Shown piece by piece: positions 45,585-54,793 of a stretch of DNA of 64,000 nucleotides. The DNA is taken from assembly GCF_000964005.1 (NCBI RefSeq), contig NZ_JXYP01000011.1, positions 1-64,000 on the forward strand, in the 5' to 3' direction. The first letter of the stretch is position 1. Each line of letters starts with the position of its first letter. The stretch comes from Williamsia herbipolensis (GTDB lineage: Bacteria > Actinomycetota > Actinomycetes > Mycobacteriales > Mycobacteriaceae). The notes beneath the pieces are model-generated. The model saw only the letters and a list, made by a program, of their open reading frames with translations, did no database searches and was not told where the DNA came from. The position numbers and the translations under genes were made by a program.

Positions 45585-46667
45585 ATGCTCATGGATGTCA
45601 CACGCCGCCAGGCGATCACCGCGTTGGCCGCCGGTGGGGTGGTCGCCGGCCTCGCGCACGGGGCGTCGGCGGCGGTGGCCGATCCCGGCCCCACGGGTTC
45701 GGGCCGGTACCGCATCGACCTGCACTCGCACTTCCTCCCGCCGCGTTATCGGTCGGCCTTGCAGGCGAGCGGATACACACTGCGGTCCTTCGTCCCCGTG
45801 CCGTCGTGGTCGCCGGCCGAGGCATTGGCGTTCATGGACGCTCACGGGATCGGTACCCAGGTGCTGTCGATCTCCGACCCGGGGGTGAACTTCCTCCCGG
45901 CCGCGCAGGCCCGCGCGATGAACCGGTACTGCAACGACTACCTCGCCGACCTGATCGCGCGGTACCCCACCCGTTTCGGCGGATTCGCGTTCCTCCCCCT
46001 GCCCGACGTCGCCGCGTCGCTGGCCGAGATCACCCACGCCCTCGACGTCCGCGAGCTCGACGGTGTCGCGCTGCTCAGCAACTACAAAGGCATCTATCTC
46101 GGCGACACCCGCTTCGAGCCCGTGATGGCCGCCTTGAACGCACGCTCGGCCTTCGTGTTCGTGCATCCGGCCGAACTCGCCCCGAGCAACCGGCCGGAGC
46201 TGCCGTTCCCCGCGTTCTACGAGGAATACCCCTTCGACACGACCCGCGCGGCGGCGCTGCTCATGGCCACCGGCACCATCGACCGCTACCCGAACATCCG
46301 GTTCTCCCTCGCCCACGCAGGCGGCTGCGTGCCGTTCCTCTCGCAACGACTGTCCACGCCGCGCCAGGCGTTCCCCTCCGCGCCGCGCGTCTCGGTGTTC
46401 GGCACCGACGAGAAGATCCGGAACTTCTTCTACGACACCTCGCTGTCGTCGTCACCGGCCGCGATGCGCAGCGTGCTGGAGGTGACCGGCATCGACCACA
46501 TCGTCTTCGGGTCCGACTGGCCGTTCAGCGCACTGACCTACCGGGGACAGACCGGTGCCGATCCGGCGCCCGCGCTCGCCGAGGTGTTCGATCCACAGCA
46601 GCGCTACCGCATCGAACGACTCAACGCGCTGGCACAATTGCCCCGATTGGCATCGCGTCTGTCGTGA
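45585..46667 (+). CDS. Exported amidohydrolase (PF04909-like)
   Basis: This 360-residue protein has a twin-arginine type leader (VTRRQAITALAAGGVVAGLAHG, residues 5-30) and an amidohydrolase TIM barrel: HxH metal ligands in DLHSHF (His47, His49), FVFVHPAEL (His), SLAHAGGC (His) and FGSDWPFS (Asp). It belongs to the group of aminocarboxymuconate-semialdehyde decarboxylase-like and gamma-resorcylate decarboxylase-like enzymes. Export of such an enzyme by Tat is unusual. The ATG at 45585 is followed by another at 45591; either could be used. A TetR gene follows after 20 bases. Confidence 0.87.
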   Translation: MLMDVTRRQAITALAAGGVVAGLAHGASAAVADPGPTGSGRYRIDLHSHFLPPRYRSALQASGYTLRSFVPVPSWSPAEALAFMDAHGIGTQVLSISDPGVNFLPAAQARAMNRYCNDYLADLIARYPTRFGGFAFLPLPDVAASLAEITHALDVRELDGVALLSNYKGIYLGDTRFEPVMAALNARSAFVFVHPAELAPSNRPELPFPAFYEEYPFDTTRAAALLMATGTIDRYPNIRFSLAHAGGCVPFLSQRLSTPRQAFPSAPRVSVFGTDEKIRNFFYDTSLSSSPAAMRSVLEVTGIDHIVFGSDWPFSALTYRGQTGADPAPALAEVFDPQQRYRIERLNALAQLPRLASRLS

Positions 46668-46687
46668 ACTGAGGTGGAGGAGGGTCA

Positions 46688-47326
46688 GTGCGACCACCGA
46701 CGAGGGCACCGGAGAACCGCACCGACCGACGCCGCGCCAAGACGCGCCAGGCCCTCATCGACGCCGCGCGCACGCTCATCGCCGACGGACGCGCCGCGAC
46801 CGCGAGCATCGCCGACATCACCGCCACCGCCGACGTCGGCTTCGGGACCTTCTACAACCACTTCGACGACAAGAAGTCGCTGTTCGACGCGGCGATCGAC
46901 CAGATTCTCGAGGCGCTCGGCGACCACCTCGACACCGTCGCCGACCGCACCGCCGACCCCGCCGACGCCTTCGCCACGTCGTTCCGGCACGCGGGGCGAC
47001 TGGCCATCGCGCACCGGCAGACCGCCGAGATCATCGACTCCTATGGCTTCGTCCTGATGGAGTCGCCGACCGGGCTGGGTCCCCGTGCCCACCGCGACCT
47101 GTCCGCCGCGGTCGACGCCGAACGCCTGCAGATCGACAACGTCGACCTGGCCACCGCGATCACCGGCGGCCACCTGCTCGCGCTGGTCCACGCCTGGCTC
47201 GCCGATCCGACCTCGGTCACCGAGGCCGATGTCGACGCGTCGGTCGAGACTCTGCTGCGGTCGTTCGGGATGCCTGCGGCGGCCGCCCGCCGGTTGGCCC
47301 ATCGCACCCTCGAACCACTCGGATGA
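46688..47326 (+). CDS. TetR family regulator
   Basis: This 212-residue regulator has the helix-turn-helix ATASIADITATADVGFGTFYNHFDDKKSLFDAAIDQI (residues about 37-75) and a C-terminal ligand domain of the DUF-like/TetR_C type. The GTG start follows a GAGGTGGAGGAGGG ribosome site. It lies 20 bases after the amidohydrolase gene in the same direction, so the regulator is the second gene of the operon and probably binds the inverted repeat before the amidohydrolase. Its stop overlaps an alternative ATG for pta. Confidence 0.88.
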   Translation: MRPPTRAPENRTDRRRAKTRQALIDAARTLIADGRAATASIADITATADVGFGTFYNHFDDKKSLFDAAIDQILEALGDHLDTVADRTADPADAFATSFRHAGRLAIAHRQTAEIIDSYGFVLMESPTGLGPRAHRDLSAAVDAERLQIDNVDLATAITGGHLLALVHAWLADPTSVTEADVDASVETLLRSFGMPAAAARRLAHRTLEPLG

Positions 47327-47333
47327 GTGCCGA

Positions 47334-47339
47334 TAGGCT
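47334..47339 (+). promoter_or_regulatory. -10 box of a leaderless promoter (pta)
   Basis: TAGGCT lies 7 bases before the ATG at 47347 with no ribosome-binding sequence in between. It supports 47347 as the pta start over the in-frame ATG at 47323. Confidence 0.45.
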
Positions 47340-47346
47340 GAGCGGC

Positions 47347-49428
47347 ATGGCCGCAGGCAGTCCGACCTCGAGCAGCATCTACATCGCCTCACCCGAGGGC
47401 GACACCGGGAAATCGACGATCGCGCTGGGGACGCTGCACCTGCTGGCCGCCACCGGCGGTCGCGTCGGCGTGTTCCGACCGATCTCGCGGGCCGCGGCCG
47501 GAGAGCGCGACTACATCCTCGACCTGCTGATGGAACACGACTCGGCCGACCTGTCCTACGAGGACTGCATCGGCGTCACCTACGAGCAGGTGCACTCCGA
47601 TCCCGAGGCGACGCTCGCCGAGATCGTCGACCGTTTCCACGCGGTGGAGGAGCAGTGCGATTCGGTGCTCGTCATCGGGTCGGATTTCACCGACGTCGCG
47701 AGTCCCTCGGAGCTGAGCTTCAACGCGCGGATCGCCGCGAACCTGGGCACGCCGATGGTGTTGGCGCTCAAGGCCGCCGACCGCACACCCGACGAGGTGC
47801 TCGCGCTCGCCGAACTCTGCCTGGCCGAGGTGCGCGGAGCCCATGCCCAGGCTGCGGCCTTGATCGCGAACCGGTGTGCGCCCGATCTCCTCGCCGAGGT
47901 CAAGTCGACCCTCGAGACCACCGGCCTGCCCGCATGGGCGCTGCCCGAGGACCCGGTGTTGGTCGCACCGACGATGAACGAACTGATGGCCGCCCTCGAC
48001 GGCGAGCTCTACAGTGGCGATCCCGAACTCCTCGACCGCGAGGCGATGAGTGTGATGGTGGGCGGCATGACCGCCGAGCACATCCTCGAGCGCCTCACCG
48101 ACGGTGTCGCGGTGATCACCCCCGCCGATCGGTCCGACGTCCTGCTCGCACTGGTGACCGCCAATGCGGCACAGGGTTTCCCGAAGTTGTCGGGCATCAT
48201 CATGAACGGCGGGATCAAACCGCACCCGATGATCTCGTCGCTGGTGGAGGGACTGAAGCCGGCGCTGCCGATCATCACCTGTGAGCAGGGGACCTACGAG
48301 ACCGCGCGTACCGCCGCGCTGGCCCGGGGCCGGGTCGGCGTCGAGTCGGTCCGCAAGATCGACGCGGCGCTCACGCTGATGGAGGAGCACGTCGACTCCG
48401 AATCGCTGCTGGAGAAGCTGCGGCTCTCGGCGCCGACGGTGGTGACGCCACAGATGTTCGAGTACCAGCTGATCTCGCGCGCGAAGTCCGATCGCAAACG
48501 GATCGTGCTGCCCGAGGGCGACGACGACCGGGTTCTCCGTGCGGCGGGCCGTCTGCTGCGCCGTGGCGTCGCCGATCTCACGCTGCTCGGTGACGTCGAC
48601 GACGTGCGTTCGCGCGCACAGGAACTCGGCGTCGATCTCGACGCGGCCGAGGTGATCGACCCGACCACCTCGGATCTGCTCGAGCGCTTCGCCGACTCCT
48701 ACGCGGAGCTCCGCAAGCACAAGGGCATGGACGTGGCCCGCGCGCTGCAGGTCGTCCGCGACGTCTCGTACTTCGGCACGATGATGGTGCACGAGGGGAT
48801 CGTCGACGGCATGGTGTCGGGCGCGAAACACACCACCGCACACACCATCCGGCCGGCGTTCGAGATCATCAAGACGCTCGAGGGTGTCTCGACGGTGTCG
48901 AGCGTGTTCTTCATGTGCCTCGCCGACCGCGTGCTCGCCGACGGGGATTGCGCGATCGTGCCCGACCCGACCGCCGAGCAGCTCGCCGACATCGCCATCT
49001 CCTCGGCCGCCACCGCCGAACAGTTCGGCATCGAGACCCGCGTCGCGCTGCTCTCGTACTCGACGGGTGAATCGGGCTCGGGTGCCGACGTCGACAAGGT
49101 CCGCACGGCCACCGAACTCGTGCGGGACCGCGCGCCGGAACTGTTGGTGGAGGGCCCGATCCAGTACGACGCCGCCGTGGAGCCGTCGGTTGCGCAGAGC
49201 AAGATGCCCGACTCGAAGGTCGCCGGGCAGGCCACGGTGCTCGTGTTCCCCGATCTGAACACCGGCAACAACACCTACAAGGCGGTGCAGCGCAGCGCGA
49301 ACGCCGTGGCCATCGGTCCGGTGCTGCAGGGGTTGCGCAAACCCATCAACGACCTCTCCCGGGGAGCGCTGGTGTCCGACATCGTCAACACCGTCGCAAT
49401 CACCGCGATCCAGGCGCAGGCCCTGTGA
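47347..49428 (+). CDS. pta: Phosphate acetyltransferase (long type)
   Basis: Pta interconverts acetyl-CoA and acetyl phosphate. The 693-residue protein has the three parts of long Pta enzymes: a BioD-like P-loop domain with YIASPEGDTGKST at residues about 12-24, a central DRTGG domain (about 210-320, VMVGGMTAEHILERLTDG), and the C-terminal catalytic domain (about 365-693) with RIVLPEGDDDRVLRAA, VSGAKHTTAHTIRPAF and LNTGNNTYKAVQR. It ends in a TGATG junction with ackA (GTGA overlap also possible), so the two enzymes are translated together. Length matches the mycobacterial enzyme. Confidence 0.96.
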   Translation: MAAGSPTSSSIYIASPEGDTGKSTIALGTLHLLAATGGRVGVFRPISRAAAGERDYILDLLMEHDSADLSYEDCIGVTYEQVHSDPEATLAEIVDRFHAVEEQCDSVLVIGSDFTDVASPSELSFNARIAANLGTPMVLALKAADRTPDEVLALAELCLAEVRGAHAQAAALIANRCAPDLLAEVKSTLETTGLPAWALPEDPVLVAPTMNELMAALDGELYSGDPELLDREAMSVMVGGMTAEHILERLTDGVAVITPADRSDVLLALVTANAAQGFPKLSGIIMNGGIKPHPMISSLVEGLKPALPIITCEQGTYETARTAALARGRVGVESVRKIDAALTLMEEHVDSESLLEKLRLSAPTVVTPQMFEYQLISRAKSDRKRIVLPEGDDDRVLRAAGRLLRRGVADLTLLGDVDDVRSRAQELGVDLDAAEVIDPTTSDLLERFADSYAELRKHKGMDVARALQVVRDVSYFGTMMVHEGIVDGMVSGAKHTTAHTIRPAFEIIKTLEGVSTVSSVFFMCLADRVLADGDCAIVPDPTAEQLADIAISSAATAEQFGIETRVALLSYSTGESGSGADVDKVRTATELVRDRAPELLVEGPIQYDAAVEPSVAQSKMPDSKVAGQATVLVFPDLNTGNNTYKAVQRSANAVAIGPVLQGLRKPINDLSRGALVSDIVNTVAITAIQAQAL

Positions 49429-50651
49429 TGACGGACGCTGGGCTGACGGGCGACGCCACAGGCGCTGTCCTGGTCCTCAACTCCGGTTCGTCGTCGCTGA
49501 AATACCAGCTGGTGCATCCCGATTCGGGCGAGGTCGTCGCGTCCGGTCTGGTCGAGCGCATCGGCTCGGAGACCGCGGCGGCCGAACACGAACAGAACGG
49601 TGACACCCGCAGGTTCGACGGCCCGATCGCCGACCACCACGAGGCGTTGGCGAAGGCGCTGGACCTGTTCGCCGAGGCCGGTACCGATCTGGCGTCGAGC
49701 GGCCTGCAGGCGGTCGGGCACCGGGTGGTCCACGGCGGCCAGGAGTTCTCCGAACCCGTGCTGGTGAGCGACGAGGTGATCGAGACCATCGACGACCTGT
49801 CGGGACTGGCGCCCCTGCACAACCCGGTGAACCTGATGGGCATCACCGCGATCCGCGCACTGCTGCCCGACGTCCCCGGCGTCTGCGTGTTCGACACCGC
49901 CTTCTTCCACCACCTCCCCGCCCCGGCCGCCACCTACGCGATCGACCGCGACGTCGCCGCCGAGCACCACATCCGTCGCTACGGCTTCCACGGCACGTCC
50001 CACGAATACGTGAGCGGCGCCGCCGCACAGTTCCTGGGCGCCGATCCCACCGACCTCCAGCAGATCATCCTGCACCTCGGCAACGGGGCCTCGGCCTCGG
50101 CGGTGCGCGGTGGACGCCCGATCGACACCTCGATGGGCCTCACCCCGCTCGAGGGTCTGGTGATGGGAACCCGCAGTGGCGACATCGATCCCGCCATCGT
50201 GATGTACCTACGGCGGGTGTCCGACATGGACATCGACGACATCGACCACATGCTCAACTCCGGCTCCGGACTCAAGGGCCTGTGCGGCGAGAACGACTTC
50301 CGCACGATCACCTCGATGGTCGCCGACGGTGACGAGGCCGCGCAGCTCGCCTACGACGTCTACATCCACCGTCTCCGTCGGTACATCGGTGCGTACATGG
50401 TCGATCTCGGTCGCGTCGACGCCATCGTGTTCACCGCGGGTGTCGGGGAGAACGCGCCCACGGTCCGCCGAGATGCACTGGCCGGGCTCGAGCAATACGG
50501 CATCGCCGTCGACGACGAGGCCAACGTCGTGCGGTCGCGTGCGGCGCGCCGCATCTCCACCGCCGACTCGGAGGTGGCGGTGCTGGTGGTCCCCACCAAC
50601 GAGGAACTGGCGATCGCCCGGAAGGCCGCAGCGGTGGTCGCCGGCGCCTGA
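49428..50651 (+). CDS. ackA: Acetate kinase
   Basis: AckA makes ATP and acetate from acetyl phosphate, or the reverse. The 407-residue enzyme has the family motifs VLNSGSSSLKYQL (phosphate-binding), VGHRVVHGG, VFDTAFFHHLP, YGFHGTSHEYV, ILHLGNGASASAV with the catalytic Arg region, and VFTAGVGENAP near the C-terminus. The ATG overlaps the pta stop by one base; a GTG three bases upstream is also in frame. It converges on the glycan cluster with a 3-base gap. In M. tuberculosis pknG follows here. Confidence 0.96.
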   Translation: MTDAGLTGDATGAVLVLNSGSSSLKYQLVHPDSGEVVASGLVERIGSETAAAEHEQNGDTRRFDGPIADHHEALAKALDLFAEAGTDLASSGLQAVGHRVVHGGQEFSEPVLVSDEVIETIDDLSGLAPLHNPVNLMGITAIRALLPDVPGVCVFDTAFFHHLPAPAATYAIDRDVAAEHHIRRYGFHGTSHEYVSGAAAQFLGADPTDLQQIILHLGNGASASAVRGGRPIDTSMGLTPLEGLVMGTRSGDIDPAIVMYLRRVSDMDIDDIDHMLNSGSGLKGLCGENDFRTITSMVADGDEAAQLAYDVYIHRLRRYIGAYMVDLGRVDAIVFTAGVGENAPTVRRDALAGLEQYGIAVDDEANVVRSRAARRISTADSEVAVLVVPTNEELAIARKAAAVVAGA

Positions 50652-50654
50652 GCG

Positions 50655-51473
50655 TCAGTTCCGGACGACGATCTCCTGCGCGGTGCGGGTGATGAGGCCC
50701 GCGCGTTCGAAGTCGTCGAGCCACCCGGTCATCGGCCATCGGCCCCACCGTCGATGGAACACCGAGGCGTTCACGACGATGTCGTCGAGGTGTTCGACCG
50801 GCGGCCGCGACACGGGATGGTGCTGGTGGTGGGCGTGCGCGCCGCCGACCCATGAGATTCCGATGCCGGCCACGGCGGCCACGGCGGCGAAATCGGTGTC
50901 CTCCCCGCCGTATCCGCGGTAGTCCTCGCAGAAGCCACCGACCCGTCGCCACGTCTGCGGGGTCACCGCGAACGACAGCGACCAGAACAGGTCCGGATCG
51001 TCACCGGCGACCACGACGCCGTCGGGTGGGTTCGGTCGAGCCGGGTGCGGGTCGGTCGCGGCGGTCAGTTCAGCGGTGGTCCAGGGGGATTCGCGAGGCG
51101 GAAGGTAGGTGACGGGCCCACACATCAGGGTGTCGGGGTGGTCGGCGGCGGCGGAGGCGTAGCGCGCGAGGAGGTCCGGTGTCGGGATGCAGTCGACGTC
51201 GAGGAACACCAGCAGCTCGGCCCCGGCGTCGATCGCGGTCGCGGCACCGCGATTGCGTGCGGTCGCCAGGGGCAGGCGGTGATCGTCGGTGCCGACGGTG
51301 ACCAGGGTCGTCGGCACGGGGTTCTCGTCGAGCACAGCGCCCACCGTCGGATCACCCATGGCGACCACCACGTGCACGGCGGCCGGCGGCATCGCCTCGG
51401 CGAGACCGGCGCGTTGGGCCCGCAGGTGGCCGTGTCGACCCGAGACCACCGTCACCACAGCCACTCTCGTCAT
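50655..51473 (-). CDS. Family 2 glycosyltransferase with GalNAc-transferase-type C-terminus
   Basis: This 272-residue GT-A glycosyltransferase has an N-terminal nucleotide-sugar domain, VFLDVDCIPTPDLLARY with the metal-binding DVD, and a C-terminal RRVGGFCEDYRGYGGEDTDFA segment, where GGED is the acidic catalytic motif of the glyco_transf_7C type. It is cytosolic or peripheral at the membrane. The ATG overlaps the stop of the upstream gene (ATGA). It is the last of four overlapping leftward genes of the glycan cluster. Donor and acceptor unknown. Confidence 0.88.
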   Translation of the reverse strand: MTRVAVVTVVSGRHGHLRAQRAGLAEAMPPAAVHVVVAMGDPTVGAVLDENPVPTTLVTVGTDDHRLPLATARNRGAATAIDAGAELLVFLDVDCIPTPDLLARYASAAADHPDTLMCGPVTYLPPRESPWTTAELTAATDPHPARPNPPDGVVVAGDDPDLFWSLSFAVTPQTWRRVGGFCEDYRGYGGEDTDFAAVAAVAGIGISWVGGAHAHHQHHPVSRPPVEHLDDIVVNASVFHRRWGRWPMTGWLDDFERAGLITRTAQEIVVRN

Positions 51474-52492
51474 CGTGCGCGCCCACTCGCCGATGCGAGT
51501 TCGGAGATCACCGTGGCGGCACGCTCGGCCGCACCGTCGGTCTGCAGGCGCTTCCAGCGCGTCGCGTCGACGGTGGCGGCCTGTGCAAGCAGGCGGGGCC
51601 ACGCCTGTGGTGCCGGCCAGGACGGCGTCGTGACCGCGATCCGACCGCGGGACAACGCATCGGCGGTCGCCATCTGTTCGTCGAAGGGACGCTCCTGCGG
51701 GATGACGATCGCCGGGGTGGCGGCACAGGCGACGTCGGCCACGGCGTTCTGACCGGCGTGGGTGACCACCACCGAGGCACCGGTGAGCAGTGGCCACACA
51801 TCCTCGACCCACGACCCCGGGCCCGCGAACCGCCATCGGTGGTCGGGACAAGCCTGTGCCGCGGCCTCGACGGCCCGGGTGTCGACCGCCGAGCCGCCGG
51901 CGCCGCCGAGCACGAGGACGGTCGGTTCGGTGGCAGCCGCGTCCGGATCACGGGTGCGGTCGGCGAAGCGACTGATCGACCCGACGTGGTGGGTCTTGTC
52001 GGCGAACGGGTGAAGGTGGGCTGGGTCGTAGACGTCGCGAGACCACGGCGCGACGATGCGATCGGCCATCCGGTGGGCGAGGTCGTGTGGGCCGTCGGTG
52101 CGGTCACCGGGCATGGCCATCACGACCACCGGGACGCCCATGAGACGCACGAACACCGCGATCTCGACCGACACGTCCACCACCACCACCGACGGCCGCG
52201 CCCGGGCGATCCATGCGGCCACGGCCGCCATGCGGTCGGTGAGGCCGTCGACCCCGGTCGGCGCCCAGTGCAGGGTGTCGTGCGCGGTCGGATCCGCGAC
52301 CGTGTCGACGAGCCGGGGACCGAGCGGATCGGCGGGGACGTCGAGCGGCAGATCGAGCCAGTCGACCGCCGGATGATCGGCCGGCGGACGCCGCGACGAC
52401 AGCACGGTGACCGGTTCCTCGAGGGCACCGGCGATCGACGCCGACCGGGTCATGTGCCCGACCCCGTGGTGGTGCACGTAGTAGCCGATCAC
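51470..52492 (-). CDS. Glycosyltransferase, GT-B fold (MurG/UGT-like)
   Basis: This 340-residue protein begins VIGYYVHHHGVGHMTRSASIA, the glycine-rich loop of GT-B enzymes with GxGHxxR, and has a C-terminal half with VLVLGGAGGS, FAGPGSWVEDVWPLLTGASVVVTHAGQNAVADVACAATPAIVIPQERPFDEQ, which is the donor-binding region of GT1/GT28 families. It is cytosolic. The start is GTG 52492; it ends in an ATGA overlap with the next gene, while 13 bases separate it from the gene before. Sugar specificity cannot be deduced. Confidence 0.85.
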   Translation of the reverse strand: MIGYYVHHHGVGHMTRSASIAGALEEPVTVLSSRRPPADHPAVDWLDLPLDVPADPLGPRLVDTVADPTAHDTLHWAPTGVDGLTDRMAAVAAWIARARPSVVVVDVSVEIAVFVRLMGVPVVVMAMPGDRTDGPHDLAHRMADRIVAPWSRDVYDPAHLHPFADKTHHVGSISRFADRTRDPDAAATEPTVLVLGGAGGSAVDTRAVEAAAQACPDHRWRFAGPGSWVEDVWPLLTGASVVVTHAGQNAVADVACAATPAIVIPQERPFDEQMATADALSRGRIAVTTPSWPAPQAWPRLLAQAATVDATRWKRLQTDGAAERAATVISELASASGRAR

Positions 52493-52505
52493 GCGGAGCG
52501 TCGAC

Positions 52506-53642
52506 TCAGCATCGCGGCCGGGTGAGCATGCCGTCGTAGAGGTGCAGGTACTCGTCGACCATCCGCGTCTCCGAGCACACATCCTCGGCTCGGCGACGCG
52601 CGTCGGCCCGCGACAGCCCCGCGGCCTGGGTGAGCGCCGCGGCGAGCGAAGCCACGTCGTCGGGCCGGGCGAGCCGTCCCGACGAGGGGTCGATGATCTC
52701 GGGGATCCCGCCGCGGTCGAACGCGGCCACAGGTGTGCCGCACGACAGCGCCTCGGCCACGACCAACCCGTACGGCTCGTCCCACACCGGTGTCACCAGC
52801 GCGACGGCCGACCGGCCGACGAGATCGGCCAGGTCCCGTCGGTGCAGGTGGCCGACGTACTCCACGTCGTGTCCCAGCCGCGGGGCGATCTCGTCGGCGT
52901 AGTAGCGGTCGTCCCAGATGGGACCGGCGATGCGGATGGGCATCCCCGCCGCGCGCGCGGCGTCGATGGCGAGGTGCGGCCCCTTCTCCGGGACCAACCG
53001 TCCCGACCACACGGCGTGATCGCCGCCGGGGCCCACCGGCCACCGGTCGGTGGCGATGCCGTTGAACACGACGTCGACCGTGCCGGCCACCGGCTCCCAC
53101 TGTCGCGCCGTGTACCGGCTGACCGCCGCGAACGAGGTCGTGATGCCGCGGGAGACGGCGATCGCCGACTCCAACCACGCGAACGGCGGGGTGTGCAGTG
53201 TCGTCAACATGGGGATGTCGAGCATCCGCGACATGGCGATGGGGAGGTAGTGCAGGCTGTGGTTGTGCACGAGATCGTATGTCGTGCTGCCGGTCTCGGC
53301 GAGTTCGAGCATCAGTGAGAGGTAGGCGTGATGCTCGTTCACCATGTGTTCGGGGGTCGTCGGATCGGCCTTCGAGATCGCGGAGAGCTCGAGCGTCCGC
53401 ACCCGGAGCATGCCCGAGGCTATGTCGGTGGCCGATCCGTCGGCGGCGAACAGCGTGACCTCGTGCCCCAGGGCGGTCAGCGCCGTCGCCCACTGGTGGA
53501 TGTGGGCCTCGAGCCCGCCTGCGAACGGTTCGGAGATGGGGTGACTCGACGACCCGATCAGTGCGATCCGCAGCGGTCTGTCGGTGGGCCGGTCGCCGTT
53601 CGCGAGATCCGAGGAGCGCAGCGGGGTGAGAACGCCGGTCAT
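52506..53642 (-). CDS. Family 4 glycosyltransferase
   Basis: This 378-residue GT-B enzyme has the N-terminal SSHPISEPFAGGLEAHIHQWATALTALGHEVTLFA motif of GT4 proteins with the acceptor loop, an inner VFNGIATDRWP segment, and the donor-binding region AVWSGRLVPEKGPHLAIDAARAAGMPIRIAGP plus VTPVWDEPYGLVVAEALSCGTPVAAFDRGGIPEII with the EX7E motif. It ends in a Cys/Arg-rich short tail. The ATG overlaps the upstream stop (ATGA). Its likely products are alpha-linked sugars on a lipid carrier or metabolite. Confidence 0.92.
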   Translation of the reverse strand: MTGVLTPLRSSDLANGDRPTDRPLRIALIGSSSHPISEPFAGGLEAHIHQWATALTALGHEVTLFAADGSATDIASGMLRVRTLELSAISKADPTTPEHMVNEHHAYLSLMLELAETGSTTYDLVHNHSLHYLPIAMSRMLDIPMLTTLHTPPFAWLESAIAVSRGITTSFAAVSRYTARQWEPVAGTVDVVFNGIATDRWPVGPGGDHAVWSGRLVPEKGPHLAIDAARAAGMPIRIAGPIWDDRYYADEIAPRLGHDVEYVGHLHRRDLADLVGRSAVALVTPVWDEPYGLVVAEALSCGTPVAAFDRGGIPEIIDPSSGRLARPDDVASLAAALTQAAGLSRADARRRAEDVCSETRMVDEYLHLYDGMLTRPRC

Positions 53643-54763
53643 GAGGCACGCGCCGCGACGTCGGTGCGGATGTGGCGCAGTGCCCTGCGGTAGACGGCGT
53701 CGTGGGCCGCGGCGACGGCGTCGCGTTCGGACACGCGGTCCGAGCGGGTGGCCTTCGGCGGATGGTCCCGCAACAGGTACGTCGAGCGCACGGCGCGTTC
53801 GAGACTGCCGACGTCGAAACGGTCGGGACCGAAACCGAACTGCGTGACCGGGCGTTGGTCGCCGTGGTGGCCGCAGTCGCCGATGATGACCGCGGTGCCG
53901 ACGTCGAAGCACGCCTCGAGCCATCCCGAATGCGTGCCGAAGCGGTAGGGGAGCACCGACACATCGATCACGGAGAGGTAGTGCCACAGGTCGTCGTCGC
54001 TGAAACGCGGGTGGACACGCAGGTCCACGCCGGGCCGACCGGACATCGCCAGCAGATCGCCGGCGCGCGGATGGTCCGCGTCGTCGATGTCGATGCGCAG
54101 CGTGACGTCGCCACCGCTGTCGTTCATGCTCGTCACCGTGCGCACGAGGGTGTCGACGACCGCGCCGGGGTCGAGATTGGCGCGAAAGCTCTTGGCGTGC
54201 AGCCCGATCACGAAGCCGTCGTGGGCGGTGCGCGGCGCACCGACACGGTCGAGCGGGGCGACATGCGGGTGCGCGATCACGGTGGGGCGTCGTCCCCACC
54301 GCTGCTCGATCTCGTCGGCCGCGCCACGGGTGAGGGTGATGAGTTCGTCGACGCCGGGGATCAGCACGTCGAGGCATGCGCGATGTGCCGCGTCGTCGCG
54401 GAAGTGGGGATTGTGCAGGTCGTGCGCGGTGAACACGACCGGCTTGCCCGCCGCGTGCACGGTGTCGAGGACCGCCCGCAGGGACGCGGGTGTGGCGGTG
54501 TCGAAACCGAAATGCAAGTGCAGCAGGTCGAAGGAGTCGACATGGTCGGCGAGCCATCGTGGTTCGAGCAGACGCGGCGGCCACCAGCGGATGTCACCGG
54601 GCCCCGCATCCGCCGGACGCGGGTCGGGGAGTCGGTGGACGGCTGTGTCGACAACAGAGTCGGACAGCGAATCGAGATGTGCCACATAGGGATGCGCGGT
54701 GGGCACCGAGGCGACACGGATGGGGTCAGGAGGGGACGACGAAACCGATGGGATCAGGGTCAA
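53639..54763 (-). CDS. Glycosyltransferase-like protein, GT-B fold
   Basis: This 374-residue protein has GT-B features: WLADHVDSFDLLHLHFGFDTATPASLRAVLDTVHAAGKPVVFTAHDLHNPHF at the N-terminal half and ADEIEQRWGRRPTVIAHPHV, then SVIDVSVLPYRFGTHSGWLEACFDVGTAVIIGDCG in the donor domain. The usual GT4 EX7E signature is not clear (a Ser/Glu pair in HSGWLEACF may stand in for it), so it may be a diverged transferase. The start is the TTG at 54763, five bases after a GGAG site; a downstream GTG is possible. It is the first leftward gene of the cluster. Confidence 0.72.
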   Translation of the reverse strand: MTLIPSVSSSPPDPIRVASVPTAHPYVAHLDSLSDSVVDTAVHRLPDPRPADAGPGDIRWWPPRLLEPRWLADHVDSFDLLHLHFGFDTATPASLRAVLDTVHAAGKPVVFTAHDLHNPHFRDDAAHRACLDVLIPGVDELITLTRGAADEIEQRWGRRPTVIAHPHVAPLDRVGAPRTAHDGFVIGLHAKSFRANLDPGAVVDTLVRTVTSMNDSGGDVTLRIDIDDADHPRAGDLLAMSGRPGVDLRVHPRFSDDDLWHYLSVIDVSVLPYRFGTHSGWLEACFDVGTAVIIGDCGHHGDQRPVTQFGFGPDRFDVGSLERAVRSTYLLRDHPPKATRSDRVSERDAVAAAHDAVYRRALRHIRTDVAARAS

Positions 54764-54793
54764 ATTTTCTCCGAGCGCGGCAGACGTTACAAA

